64,000 bases of DNA from Paenibacillus nanensis. GTDB lineage: Bacteria; Bacillota; Bacilli; Paenibacillales; Paenibacillaceae. The stretch spans positions 185,774 through 249,773 of the forward strand of contig NZ_QXQA01000008.1 in assembly GCF_003583765.1 (NCBI RefSeq), read 5' to 3'. Below are positions 8,070-16,837 of the stretch, piece after piece. The notes beneath the pieces are model-generated. The model did not search any database. It was not told the origin of the DNA and was given only the letters and a program-made list of their open reading frames with translations. Position 1 is the first letter of the stretch, and each line of letters begins with the position of its first letter. The translations under genes and the position numbers were made by a program.

Positions 8070-10310
8070 TTGAAGCGTAAGGGTACATGGTTACTAGCCG
8101 TTATGATGATCGTGGCTTTATGCGTGCCAAGCGTCGGTTTCGCAGCCGAAGGGACGAAGCAGAAGAGCGCGATGCAAACCTATGTGGACGCGATGCAGCC
8201 GGGTTGGAACTTGGGGAATACATATGATGCGGTTGGCGAGGATGAGACGGCTTGGGGCAACCCTCGCGTAACGAAGGAGCTGATCGCGCAGATCGCGGAT
8301 CAAGGCTTCAAGAGCATCCGCATTCCCGTCACCTTCGACCAGAGAATGGGGGAAGGACCTGCATACACGATCGAAGACGGGTTCTTGGACAGGGTAGAGC
8401 AGACGGTTCAGTGGGCGCTTGACGAAGGCCTGTATGTCATGATCAATATCCATCACGACTCGTGGATCTGGCTGGAAGCGGGCATGCATAACGATCACGA
8501 CGAGTCGCTGGCCCGTTTCAGCGCGATCTGGACGCAAGTAGCGGACCGGTTCAAGGATTATTCCGACAAGCTGATGTTCGAGAGCATTAACGAACCTAGA
8601 TTCCAGGGAACGGACGAAGAAAAGCAAACGTACTTGGATGAGCTGAATACGGCTTTCTACGAAATCGTGAGGGAGTCGGGCGGCAAAAACAACGTGCGTC
8701 CGCTCGTGCTGCCGACGCTCGATACCGGCTCGGACCAGCATAAGGTCGACGCGCTTTACGAGTACATTACGGAGCTGGATGATCCAAACATCATCTCGAC
8801 GGTTCACTATTACGGCTTCTGGCCGTTCAGCGTGAACATCGCAGGCTTCACCACTTTTAACGAAGAAACGAAAAACGATATCGTCACGATCTTCGACCGT
8901 GTGCATGACAAATTTACGGCGAACGGCATTCCGGTTATCATCGGCGAATTCGGACTGCTTGGCTTCGACACGGACCTCAACGCGATTGAGCAAGGAGAGA
9001 AGCTGAAGTTTTTCGAGTTTATGCTGCACTATGCGAAGGAAAAGCAGCTTGCGACAATGCTGTGGGATAACGGCCAGCATTTCGGACGGGAATCCTTCAA
9101 ATGGTCGGACCAGGATCTGTACGACATGATGAAGGCAAGCTGGGCAAACCGTTCATCGACGGCTGATTCCGATTTTATTTACTTGAAGCAGGGCGAGGAA
9201 TTGGCGGATGTAGAGAAGCAGCTTCAGCTGAACGGCAACAAATTTGTCGCGCTTAAGCTGGACGGCACGGCTCTGGTTGCCGGTGAAGATTACGAGATTG
9301 ACGGCGAAGTATTGACAATTAAGGCAAGCCTGCTGGAGGAATTGACCTCCTCCGGGAAGCTGGGCGTCAACGCGACGTTGTCGGCCCAGTTCGATAAAGG
9401 CGTAGAGTGGAAAATCAACGTTATCGTCTATGAGACGGCTGAGCTTGCGGGCACGGTCGGCACAACGACCGACTTTGCGATCCCTGTTGCCTTTAACGGC
9501 GACAAGATTGCGACGATGGAAGCGGTATACGAGGACGGCAGCTTTGCGGGTCCGCAAAACTGGACATCGTTCAAGGAGTTCGCGTATACATTCTCGCCGA
9601 ATTACGAGGATAACGAGCTGATCCTGAAGGAGAACTTCTTCAAAGAGGTGAAGGACGGCGTCGTTCAGCTGACGCTGCACTTCTGGAGCGGCGAGAAGCT
9701 AAGCTATACGCTTGTGAAAGCAGGCAACAGCGTTGCGGGAACCGAGCAGCTCGCATCGTTCGCCGATGTGGACGGACATTGGGCAAGAGCCAGCATTGCT
9801 TTCCTAGCGGCTCTCGACGTGGTGCAAGGTCAAGGTGAAGGCGGCTTTGGTCCTGAAGGCGACGTAACGCGCGCGGCGTTCGTGCAAATGCTCGTGAACG
9901 CGCTTGGTCTTCAGGATGAGACGGCTGTAAGCTCCTTCTCCGATGTAGAGGAAGGCGCTTGGTACGCGAGGGCCGTCGCGAGCGCAGAGAAGCTTGAGCT
10001 GATCAACGGCAAAGGCAACGGCGAATTCGGCATCCATGATCAAATCACTCGTCAGGATGCGGCGGTCATTCTGCACCGCGCAATGGCTGCGGCAGGCGTA
10101 GAAGCCGGAGCGGGCGATGCGAGCGCGGAAGCGTTCACCGACCAAGATTCGATAAGCGGTTACGCGAAAGAGGCGGTCGCTGAGGTGCAGCAGGCCGGCA
10201 TTCTTCGCGGCAAGTCGAACGGCAGCTTCGACCCGAGCGGCCTTGTTACCCGTGCGGAGGCGGCTGCGGTCGTTCAAAGACTGTTCGATCTGGCGGCGAA
10301 TCAGGAATAA
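8070..10310 (+). CDS. Secreted SLH-anchored GH5 endoglucanase with CBM-X2 and CBM46-like modules
   Basis: A 746-residue multidomain beta-glucanase. A signal peptide ends near residue 26 (GFAA). The GH5 catalytic domain spans about 35-365: MQPGWNLGNTYD opening, acid/base Glu175 in NEP, HYYGFWPF, and nucleophile Glu293 in IGEFG. A CBM-X2 module (about 370-460) and a CBM46-like module (about 465-550) follow, the order of Bacillus GH5_4 enzymes. Three SLH repeats (about 563-740) anchor it to the cell wall. I chose the TTG at 8070 because GGAGG lies 7 bases before it and the signal peptide begins there; an upstream GTG at 8001 would add 23 residues that do not look like a signal sequence. The substrate is cellulose, mixed-linkage glucan or xyloglucan. 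Confidence 0.93.
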   Translation: MKRKGTWLLAVMMIVALCVPSVGFAAEGTKQKSAMQTYVDAMQPGWNLGNTYDAVGEDETAWGNPRVTKELIAQIADQGFKSIRIPVTFDQRMGEGPAYTIEDGFLDRVEQTVQWALDEGLYVMINIHHDSWIWLEAGMHNDHDESLARFSAIWTQVADRFKDYSDKLMFESINEPRFQGTDEEKQTYLDELNTAFYEIVRESGGKNNVRPLVLPTLDTGSDQHKVDALYEYITELDDPNIISTVHYYGFWPFSVNIAGFTTFNEETKNDIVTIFDRVHDKFTANGIPVIIGEFGLLGFDTDLNAIEQGEKLKFFEFMLHYAKEKQLATMLWDNGQHFGRESFKWSDQDLYDMMKASWANRSSTADSDFIYLKQGEELADVEKQLQLNGNKFVALKLDGTALVAGEDYEIDGEVLTIKASLLEELTSSGKLGVNATLSAQFDKGVEWKINVIVYETAELAGTVGTTTDFAIPVAFNGDKIATMEAVYEDGSFAGPQNWTSFKEFAYTFSPNYEDNELILKENFFKEVKDGVVQLTLHFWSGEKLSYTLVKAGNSVAGTEQLASFADVDGHWARASIAFLAALDVVQGQGEGGFGPEGDVTRAAFVQMLVNALGLQDETAVSSFSDVEEGAWYARAVASAEKLELINGKGNGEFGIHDQITRQDAAVILHRAMAAAGVEAGAGDASAEAFTDQDSISGYAKEAVAEVQQAGILRGKSNGSFDPSGLVTRAEAAAVVQRLFDLAANQE

Positions 10311-10316
10311 TGCAAG

Positions 10317-10360
10317 AGCGGATAGCGGTTCAGGCAAGCTGAACGCTATCCGCTTTTTTA
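10317..10360 (+). terminator. Intrinsic terminator after the GH5 gene
   Basis: AGCGGATAGCG(G)TTCAG pairs with CTGAACGCTATCCGCT, with one bulged G, and is followed by a run of T. Confidence 0.92.
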
Positions 10361-10485
10361 TGGTTTGCCATGCTCGGCATAAAGGAGGTCCCTATTTCGG
10401 CTTTTTAATGTTAAAATATGGATACGCCTAGCGAAAGTAAAAGCGAATTTGATTCTAACCGTTTTTCTAAAGGAGAGAAGAGGTT

Positions 10486-10968
10486 ATGGGGAACTATCTA
10501 TTTAAACAGCTCCGGTTTGTTCGAACCAATACTGTGCAGCGGGTTAAAGACATGAGCATGGAGAAGGCGTGCATTGTGCCTCGGGGATTCAACAATAACG
10601 TGCTTTGGAACCTTGGGCACATTCTTTTCGTCCATGAGAGGTTCTCCTTTGCGTTAATCAATGAAAAGATGGAGCTGCCGAACCATTTTGCCGAGTTATT
10701 TGCTCCCGGGACCAAACCGGAAAATGGGGGAACGCCATTGCCTGAGTTGGATGAAATCATTTTTTTACTGTCCAATCAAATGGATCGTATCGAGCAAAGC
10801 TTGGAAAACCGGCTTGAGGAGCAGCTCGAGAAACCATATGTCACTTCTACGGGTTTAGAAATATCGACCATTAAAGAATGCCTCAGTTTTTGTTTGTATC
10901 ACGAAGGCATGCATTTTGCAGCCATTAAAAGCATTAAACAACAATTAGGCAAGGAGGAGATTGTATAA
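10486..10968 (+). CDS. DinB-like (DfsB) family protein
   Basis: A 160-residue four-helix-bundle protein of the DinB/YfiT-like superfamily, whose members bind a metal through three histidines and often act as bacillithiol-dependent transferases. The likely ligands are His44 in LWNLGHIL and the two histidines of LYHEGMHFAA near residues 136-140. AAAGGAGAG precedes the ATG. Its stop codon (TAA, 10966-10968) overlaps the position where the next, decayed gene should start. Its exact substrate is unknown. Confidence 0.85.
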   Translation: MGNYLFKQLRFVRTNTVQRVKDMSMEKACIVPRGFNNNVLWNLGHILFVHERFSFALINEKMELPNHFAELFAPGTKPENGGTPLPELDEIIFLLSNQMDRIEQSLENRLEEQLEKPYVTSTGLEISTIKECLSFCLYHEGMHFAAIKSIKQQLGKEEIV

Positions 10969-12052
10969 CGTATAATGAGACCGTTAAAGCCGCTGAAGCG
11001 CATTTCCTTCCAATTGCAGTCGAGCGTTACGGGCTGGAAGGGTATGATATCACCCTGGTACAGGCGCATCCCGGAGGGCGGAATGTCGTGTTCACTTGCG
11101 AGAAAGAGGGCGCTGATGCCAAAATACTTAGGATCGCTTTCCTACAGGACAGGACCCGGGAAGAGCTGCTGGGAGAAGTTGAATTTATCCGGTATTTATT
11201 CGAGCATGGCGGCAGTGTTTCGGATGTCGTGAGCTCCAAGAGGGGAACTTGCTGGAGGAGGTCACATATCATCAGCAGACCTTTTTTATGACCTTGTTTG
11301 TAAAGGCCAGAGGACAGAGGCTTGCGGACAATAACTACCGGTATCGCGATGGAGCTCCGATTACCGAATATTATTATAATTGCGGCAAAGCGCTAGGGAA
11401 CATTCACGAGTTGTCGAAAGGCTACACGCCTGTCCATCGCCGGAATCATTTTTTTGATAAATACAATGCGGGTACTATCCACCAATTGATCCCCGACTCC
11501 TTATCGCTGCTTAAAGAAAGGCTGGCAGCGCTCCTTAAAGCCTTAGAAGGATTGGACAGAAGCCAGGAGTCCTACGGCATGATCCATTTCGATTACAATG
11601 ACGGGAATTATATGATCGATTACGATACCGGACAAATTACGGTATACGACTTCGATAATTCCTGCTTCGGCTGGTACATGTACGACTTGGCTGATCTCTG
11701 GAGGAGCGGAGTGGGCTGGATAGCGGCTGAACCGGACGCTGAGAAACGCAAAGCATTCATGGACGCTTATTTTCAAACAGTCCTTGAGGGATACAGATCC
11801 GAGACCAGGATCGAAGATGACATGCTGCAGAAGCTGCCTTTATTCATTCAAGCCGTCCTCATGGAGCAGGTTGTGGATGCATTGGAGCGGATGCGGAACA
11901 ATGGAGAAGATCCGGTATGCGATGAGGAGCTGTCCTATTGCATCAAATGCCTGGAGGACGATATTCCCTATTTGGGTTTCTTTCATGAAATTTATTCGTG
12001 TGAAGAACCGTTTGAGTATGAGGAGCGCCATATCGGATGGGATATGGGATAA
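10965..12052 (+). pseudogene. Aminoglycoside phosphotransferase-family protein, broken by start loss and frameshift
   Basis: Two reading frames join into one APH/choline-kinase-like protein. The 5' part is open from 10965 (TYNETVKAAEAHF...) to about 11240. The 3' part runs from about 11240 to 12052 and holds the catalytic HFDYNDGNYM loop and the DFDNSCFGWYMYDLADLW metal-binding segment. The shift near 11238-11245 is repaired by adding one base (AAG|AGGGG to AAGGAGGGG), giving a smooth VSSKEGNLLEEV. A second lesion is the start: AAGGAGG stands 7 bases before ATA at 10965 where ATG is expected. One G-to-A change explains both ATA and the upstream gene's TAA, since GTATGA would have been a normal ATGA overlap. 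The 3' part alone from 11249 lacks the N-lobe. Confidence 0.82.
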
Positions 12053-12099
12053 TCGTAGAGTCTTCGACATGTGAGTCAGGATTTTATGAACAAGCAGCG

Positions 12100-12131
12100 A
12101 AAAAGCAGCCGGTCAGAGCTGCTTTTTCTTT
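12100..12131. terminator. Bidirectional intrinsic terminator
   Basis: AAAAAGCAGC pairs with GCTGCTTTTT around an eight-base loop, with T-rich flanks on both strands, between the broken phosphotransferase gene and the convergent flippase gene. Confidence 0.88.
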
Positions 12132-12141
12132 GTGCTTACGC

Positions 12142-13692
12142 TTACCAAGGGATTGAAAATTTGTGGCGCGCGCTTTTCCAGGTTAACGTACCCGTTAAGA
12201 CAAGCGTGATGAGATAGAGACATAAGGAGCAGACGATGGAAGCGATAACGCACCATAAATCCGGCATGCCATGGCTGACGGTATAGTTATAAGTCCAGTG
12301 GCCGCATATCGCCATCAGCATCGAGCAGATGCCGACCTTGATATAAGGGCGAATATTCCAATAAAATCCGATCGAGCCGGAGATGGAGAAGAAATTCAGC
12401 AGAGCTTGCATCACGATGCCGATCCCGATGCCGTACGCAACGCCGATAATGCCAAACTGGCTTCCTAACACGAAGATCGCGATCCCCTTCATCACGGTGG
12501 CTATTATGTAGTTCCACAGCATCGCTTTCGCGCGGCCGAGACCGAGCAGAATGGCATGCAGCGGAGCGTCGAAATAATGCAGAAAAAACATCGGCGCCAA
12601 TATTTTCAGCAGCAGGCCTGCTTCCGGAGCATTATAGATAAGCGTCGTCAGCGGAGTGGCCCACTCGTACAGAATGACCGTCGCCGGCGCGCCGATCAGG
12701 AGTCCCATGCTTGTCGCCTGATTCATCCGTTCATGGATAAGCAGGCTGTTCTTGTTCGCCGCCGCCTCACCGATTGCGGGGATAAGGGCGGTGGACAAGG
12801 ACTGCGTAATAAAGCTGGGCATGAACAGCAGCGGGAAGGCAAAGCCGGCCAGCAAGCCGAACTGCTGTGTGGCTGCAGCCGTGCCGATGCCGGCCAGCGC
12901 GAGGCTGGTTGTAATGAGAAGCGGCTGAAAGGTGCCGTATAACGAATGAATGATGCCGTGCCCGGTCGTCGGAAGACCGATCTGCAGCAGCTCGCCGAGG
13001 GTGCCCCTTCCTTGCTTCAGGTGGCTTGCCCAAGTCTCGCCCGGCAGCTTCTGTTCGCCGTACACCTTGTAGCTGATGACCAGGAATAGGAGGCTGATCG
13101 CTTCGCTGACGACAGAGGCGGCCATGGCCCCGGCAGCCGCATAGGCGACGCCGTATGGCAGCAGGAGGTGAACCAGCGCCAGCACGCAGGCGATTTGCAC
13201 CGTATGCTCCAGTACATCGGAAGCTGCAATGGTCTTCATTTGCTGCATGCCGCGGAAGTACCCTTTTAATACGGCGGATACGGCGACGATCGGCGCAATC
13301 GGCGTAATGGCCAGCATGGCGTAATAAGCGCGCTGGTCGCTTAACAGAATGGATGCGATCCACTCCGATCCAAGCAATGATAAGGTTGTGAGCGTTACGC
13401 TCAAGACGCTCGTGACAGCGAGCGAGACATGCAGAATGCGCCGCACCTTTTCCCGTTCGCCGCGCGCGTGGGCTTCTGCGACCAGCTTCGAAATCGCTAC
13501 CGGCAATCCCAGCTCCGTAATCGTAATGACGAGCGGGACGAGCGGATGCGCCATCATCAAGAGGCCGATCCCTTCCGCGCCCAGCAAGCGTGCGATATAC
13601 ATACCGCTTATAAATCCAAGAATACGGTTAATGAATGCAGCGACAGACAAGACCAGCGTACCTTTCATGAACGATTGCCCTTGTTGAGACAT
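12142..13692 (-). CDS. spoVB: SpoVB-like oligosaccharide/lipid flippase (MOP superfamily)
   Basis: A 516-residue polytopic membrane protein with about 14 predicted helices. The N-terminus (FMKGTLVLSVAAFINRILGF, then GLPVAISKLVAEA) is characteristic of SpoVB and its paralogues, which move lipid-linked peptidoglycan precursors across the membrane during spore cortex formation. The size matches B. subtilis SpoVB (about 518). I chose the ATG at 13692 because AGGAGG lies 10 bases upstream; 19 further codons upstream look non-coding. Endospore formers of this group often have several paralogues, so it could be a wall-related flippase other than the sporulation one. Confidence 0.88.
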   Translation of the reverse strand: MSQQGQSFMKGTLVLSVAAFINRILGFISGMYIARLLGAEGIGLLMMAHPLVPLVITITELGLPVAISKLVAEAHARGEREKVRRILHVSLAVTSVLSVTLTTLSLLGSEWIASILLSDQRAYYAMLAITPIAPIVAVSAVLKGYFRGMQQMKTIAASDVLEHTVQIACVLALVHLLLPYGVAYAAAGAMAASVVSEAISLLFLVISYKVYGEQKLPGETWASHLKQGRGTLGELLQIGLPTTGHGIIHSLYGTFQPLLITTSLALAGIGTAAATQQFGLLAGFAFPLLFMPSFITQSLSTALIPAIGEAAANKNSLLIHERMNQATSMGLLIGAPATVILYEWATPLTTLIYNAPEAGLLLKILAPMFFLHYFDAPLHAILLGLGRAKAMLWNYIIATVMKGIAIFVLGSQFGIIGVAYGIGIGIVMQALLNFFSISGSIGFYWNIRPYIKVGICSMLMAICGHWTYNYTVSHGMPDLWCVIASIVCSLCLYLITLVLTGTLTWKSARHKFSIPW

Positions 13693-13829
13693 GACATTTT
13701 GTCCTCCTGTTTCCGAATACTTAAATGTATTCAGAAATTGGAAAAGCATGCGAGTGGTGCGATAATGTCATAAAGTGCAACCAACGATATCCATTGAGCG
13801 TTGAAGTATAGAGACAAGGGAGGGATTAC

Positions 13830-14480
13830 GTGCTTAGAAAAGAAGTATTGTTTTTTGTTCTCATTGTAATCGGCCTGCTCTTCATATCCAACACCCACCT
13901 CGGCTATTCTTTCGGAGACGATATTTTTAGAGCGGTTGGCATACCGCCATGGACAGGCGATTATGATTCGGGGCTGCACCTTTCGGTAATTGCCGGGCTG
14001 CTTGCCATCGCTGCCGGTTATATTGGCGCCGTGAGGTTCTACCAAGTGCGGTTTCCTAAAATACGGAGCCGGATCGTGCTGGGCGGTATCGCATTTGTGG
14101 TTTTGTTTCCGGTCGTGACGGAGAAGGCCATGATTCTTCTAAACTATAATTCCATCTCCATTAACTCCGTCGCTTTCTCGCAAAAAAACAGCCAGTGCAG
14201 CTACCGGTCGGAAGAGACGAATGTAGAAGCGGATTGTACCTTTACGTTAATCAATTATGGGAAGGAAAAGGATATCACGGTTCGGCCATATTTGATACGA
14301 AGCCCCTTCAAGGCCGAGTTCGAGCCGGTGGTGCTCACGCTTCCAGCTCGTCAGAAGGTCAATATGAGCTCAGTGGTTGACGGCAAGCTGCTGGATGGAA
14401 CAGGCTTCTCCGGCTGGTCGAGCGATATCGGCATAGAAATCGAAGTCGGCGGCTTGAAGAAAAGGTACGGCAAAGCGTGA
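13830..14480 (+). CDS. Hypothetical membrane protein with extracytoplasmic C-terminal domain
   Basis: A 216-residue protein I do not recognise. There are three hydrophobic segments: about residues 5-20 (LFFVLIVIGLLFIS), 50-66 and 84-98. A soluble region of about 110 residues, apparently outside the cell, contains two cysteines (QCSYRSEETNVEADC) spaced 13 apart that could form a disulfide. The C-terminal part looks like an all-beta domain. The GTG start is well supported by AAGGGAGGG five bases upstream. The gene stands alone, divergent from the flippase gene and convergent with the MetX-like gene. Confidence 0.72.
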   Translation: MLRKEVLFFVLIVIGLLFISNTHLGYSFGDDIFRAVGIPPWTGDYDSGLHLSVIAGLLAIAAGYIGAVRFYQVRFPKIRSRIVLGGIAFVVLFPVVTEKAMILLNYNSISINSVAFSQKNSQCSYRSEETNVEADCTFTLINYGKEKDITVRPYLIRSPFKAEFEPVVLTLPARQKVNMSSVVDGKLLDGTGFSGWSSDIGIEIEVGGLKKRYGKA

Positions 14481-14509
14481 TAGAGAATCGGCCATTAGGG
14501 CCGCATAAA

Positions 14510-14547
14510 AAGGAGGCCGCCAAGTAAAGTCTGGCGGCCTTCCTTTA
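14510..14547. terminator. Intrinsic terminator between convergent genes
   Basis: AAGGAGGCCGCCA pairs with TGGCGGCCTTCCTT with one bulge. It lies between the hypothetical membrane protein gene and the convergent hydrolase gene. The flanks are only moderately T-rich. Confidence 0.7.
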
Positions 14548-14558
14548 CCTTAAAGAAC

Positions 14559-15578
14559 TTAATGATCAGTACGGAGCGTCAGCAGGCGCTTCAGGTTGTC
14601 ATCAATAAATGTATTATCGGGACTGTGGATTCCGCGGCCGGCAAAATGACCCCAGATCGACTTAATCGGGCTAAAGGTTGCATTAGGAATAAGGCTGGCT
14701 TCGTATTCGTTATCGTCCGCCGTACAGAAGAGGTCCGTGCTCCCGGGCATGATGCAGGCAAGCGCTTTAATGCTGCTGAGCGCCATACCGATATTTCCGT
14801 TATAAGCGGGATTATCGCTAATGTCCGCATGCTGGCCTGTCCATAACATGGCGAGAACATTGTGAGGATCCATCTTCATAAAGCTGTCCTCCCAGACGCC
14901 GGTTAAAAAAGCCTCCAACGACTCGAATCCCAGCGTCCGATACAGCTCCTCTTTGTAAAACGCATGAGATACGCCCCATCCCGCATAGACACGGCCAACG
15001 GCGCGCATATCCGCAGAAGTCAACTGGTTTAGTTTACTGGAATCGTAGCCGACTGCAGCCATGAGTGGAGCTTTCACTCCGTCCAGGACGACATACGTCT
15101 GAGGCCAAGTCTTTGCAAGTCCATTGAAGGGCGCAATTCGTTCCACCATGTCCGGATAGCTTGCCCCCCATTGGAAGGCTTGAATGCCTCCCATGGACCA
15201 TCCGACAACGAGGGCGATTTTTTTAATGCCGAATTTTTCGGTCACCAGCCGATGCTGAAATCGAACATTGTCATAGATGGTGACATGCGGGAAGTTAGCC
15301 CGGTCAAATGGGGGAGGCGTGTTGCTGGGAGACGAAGAGAGTCCGTTGCCCAGCAGATTCGGCACGATAATAAAATAGTTCTGCGGGTCTAGCGCCATGC
15401 CGCTCCCAATCAGCCACTCATTCTGAACATGCTGGTCGCCGAAGGCAGTAGGATAGACGATCACATTATCTTTTTCCTCATTCAATCGTCCATACGTCTT
15501 ATAAGCAAGAAAAGCGTTCGGTAACGTCACTCCTGACTGAAGTGTAACGTCGCCTAAATCAAAAATTTCATAATCCAT
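14559..15578 (-). CDS. Alpha/beta hydrolase of the homoserine O-acetyltransferase (MetX)-like family
   Basis: A 339-residue alpha/beta-hydrolase. The nucleophile elbow is GWSMGG (Ser near residue 148), the C-terminal HF..RG segment near residue 310 holds the likely catalytic His, and an Asp in GSTDLFCTADDNEYEA completes the triad. The opening (VTLQSGVTLPNAFLAYKTYGRLN) matches MetX/homoserine acetyltransferase-like proteins. True MetX carries a more conserved GGSLGGM elbow, so this is probably a paralogous hydrolase or acyltransferase rather than the methionine enzyme. It is divergent from a LysR regulator that likely controls it. Confidence 0.83.
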   Translation of the reverse strand: MDYEIFDLGDVTLQSGVTLPNAFLAYKTYGRLNEEKDNVIVYPTAFGDQHVQNEWLIGSGMALDPQNYFIIVPNLLGNGLSSSPSNTPPPFDRANFPHVTIYDNVRFQHRLVTEKFGIKKIALVVGWSMGGIQAFQWGASYPDMVERIAPFNGLAKTWPQTYVVLDGVKAPLMAAVGYDSSKLNQLTSADMRAVGRVYAGWGVSHAFYKEELYRTLGFESLEAFLTGVWEDSFMKMDPHNVLAMLWTGQHADISDNPAYNGNIGMALSSIKALACIMPGSTDLFCTADDNEYEASLIPNATFSPIKSIWGHFAGRGIHSPDNTFIDDNLKRLLTLRTDH

Positions 15579-15712
15579 CGCATTGTCGCTCCCTTCAAAA
15601 TGAAAACAGGTATCTTTCTTGTTGTTAGTATAAATTCATGTTACTCTCAACAAAAGTGAATAGAATTCAATATAGTATTCAATAAAATTGAAAGTAAAAG
15701 GGGGCGTGTGCG

Positions 15713-16621
15713 ATGGAGCTGCGTCAATTGAATACGTTCTGCACCGTTGCATCCACTTTAAATTTCAGCCGGGCCGCGGAGGCATTGAACTATGTTCCCT
15801 CCAACGTCACCATGCAAATTAAAGCATTGGAGGATGAGCTTGGCGTTCGGCTCTTTGACCGATTGGGCAAGCAGCTTGTTCTCACAGCGGCAGGTAAAAG
15901 CTTTCTCTTTCACGTGCAAAGCGTGCTTAACAAATTAGACGAGGCTCGCGGGGCCGTTCATGACAGCGAGCATTTAAGCGGCACTCTAACGATAAGCGCT
16001 AATGAGGTTCTCTGCGCCTATCGGCTTCCCGCCGTTTTCCGCTTATTTCGGTCCCGTCATCCGGGCGTGCGTCTCATCTTCCACTCCGTGGCCAATCAGC
16101 ACCTCAAGCAAGCGCTGTTTGAGGGAACGGCAGACGTCGTCTTTATGTTAGACGAGCGCATCCGCTCGTCGGGACTGGCCGTTGAACCGTTGGTGGAAGA
16201 AACCTTCCGCTTATTCGCCGCTCCAGACCATCCGCTCGCGGCACGAACCGCCCTGCAGCTGGAGGATTTTCACGGAGAAGTGTTCCTGACGAATGCAAAA
16301 GGCTGCACCTATCGAACCATGTTCGACCGGGGATTTGAGAAGGAGGGGATCGATAGCATTACGTATTTGGAGTTTCAGAATGCCGAAGCCATCAAACAAT
16401 GTGCAATGGCGGGAATCGGCATTGCCTTCCTCCCTGAAATAACCGTGAAAGCGGAAGTTGAACGGGGCGAGCTTGTTGCTCTTCCTTGGCACATCCCGGA
16501 CTTGCGCGTGTATACCCAGATGTTATGGCATAAAGACAAGTGGCTTTCACCGATTATGCTATCTTTCATAGAGGCGGCAAGGGAGGTCACGGTTCATGCA
16601 GCTGCCATGTCACATCGATAG
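15713..16621 (+). CDS. LysR family transcriptional regulator
   Basis: A 302-residue LysR protein. The N-terminal winged helix (ELRQLNTFCTVASTLNFSRAAEALNYVPSNVTMQIKALEDELG) lies in residues 1-60 and the periplasmic-binding-like effector domain in about 90-295. The 134-bp region it shares with the divergent MetX-like hydrolase gene is the typical arrangement in which a LysR protein controls its neighbour and itself. A ribosome binding site (AAAGGGGGCG) precedes the ATG. A strong terminator follows at 16660. The effector cannot be deduced. Confidence 0.92.
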   Translation: MELRQLNTFCTVASTLNFSRAAEALNYVPSNVTMQIKALEDELGVRLFDRLGKQLVLTAAGKSFLFHVQSVLNKLDEARGAVHDSEHLSGTLTISANEVLCAYRLPAVFRLFRSRHPGVRLIFHSVANQHLKQALFEGTADVVFMLDERIRSSGLAVEPLVEETFRLFAAPDHPLAARTALQLEDFHGEVFLTNAKGCTYRTMFDRGFEKEGIDSITYLEFQNAEAIKQCAMAGIGIAFLPEITVKAEVERGELVALPWHIPDLRVYTQMLWHKDKWLSPIMLSFIEAAREVTVHAAAMSHR

Positions 16622-16659
16622 CGATAGGTGTACGAAACGAAAACGATGAGTCGCGGTCA

Positions 16660-16705
16660 GCGGCAGTCCAAGACGTTATGAATACGTCCTGGACTGTCGC
16701 TTTTT
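16660..16705 (+). terminator. Intrinsic terminator after lysR-type gene
   Basis: GCGGCAGTCCA-A-GACGT pairs with ACGTC-C-TGGACTGTCGC around a short loop, followed by TTTTT. Confidence 0.92.
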
Positions 16706-16761
16706 ACATTTCTTGGTTATGAAAATAGGACAGCTGCTAAAAAGGATATTCTTACCATTAC

Positions 16762-16798
16762 TAATATGACATAGGATGACGTATTTGAGGTCTAAAAT
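16762..16798 (+). promoter_or_regulatory. Shared 37-bp promoter element, copy 1 (upstream of uvrA-like gene)
   Basis: This block is identical at 30 of 37 ungapped positions to the block at 19739-19775. It contains TGACAT and TGACGT set 10 bp apart, then AGGTCTA, and ends in a -10-like TAAAAT 40 bases before the ATG. Two half-sites one helical turn apart look like binding sites for a regulator of this promoter. Confidence 0.68.
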
Positions 16799-16837
16799 GG
16801 GGGGAGATAATGAAATAGAATATCCGAGGTGATGTCT

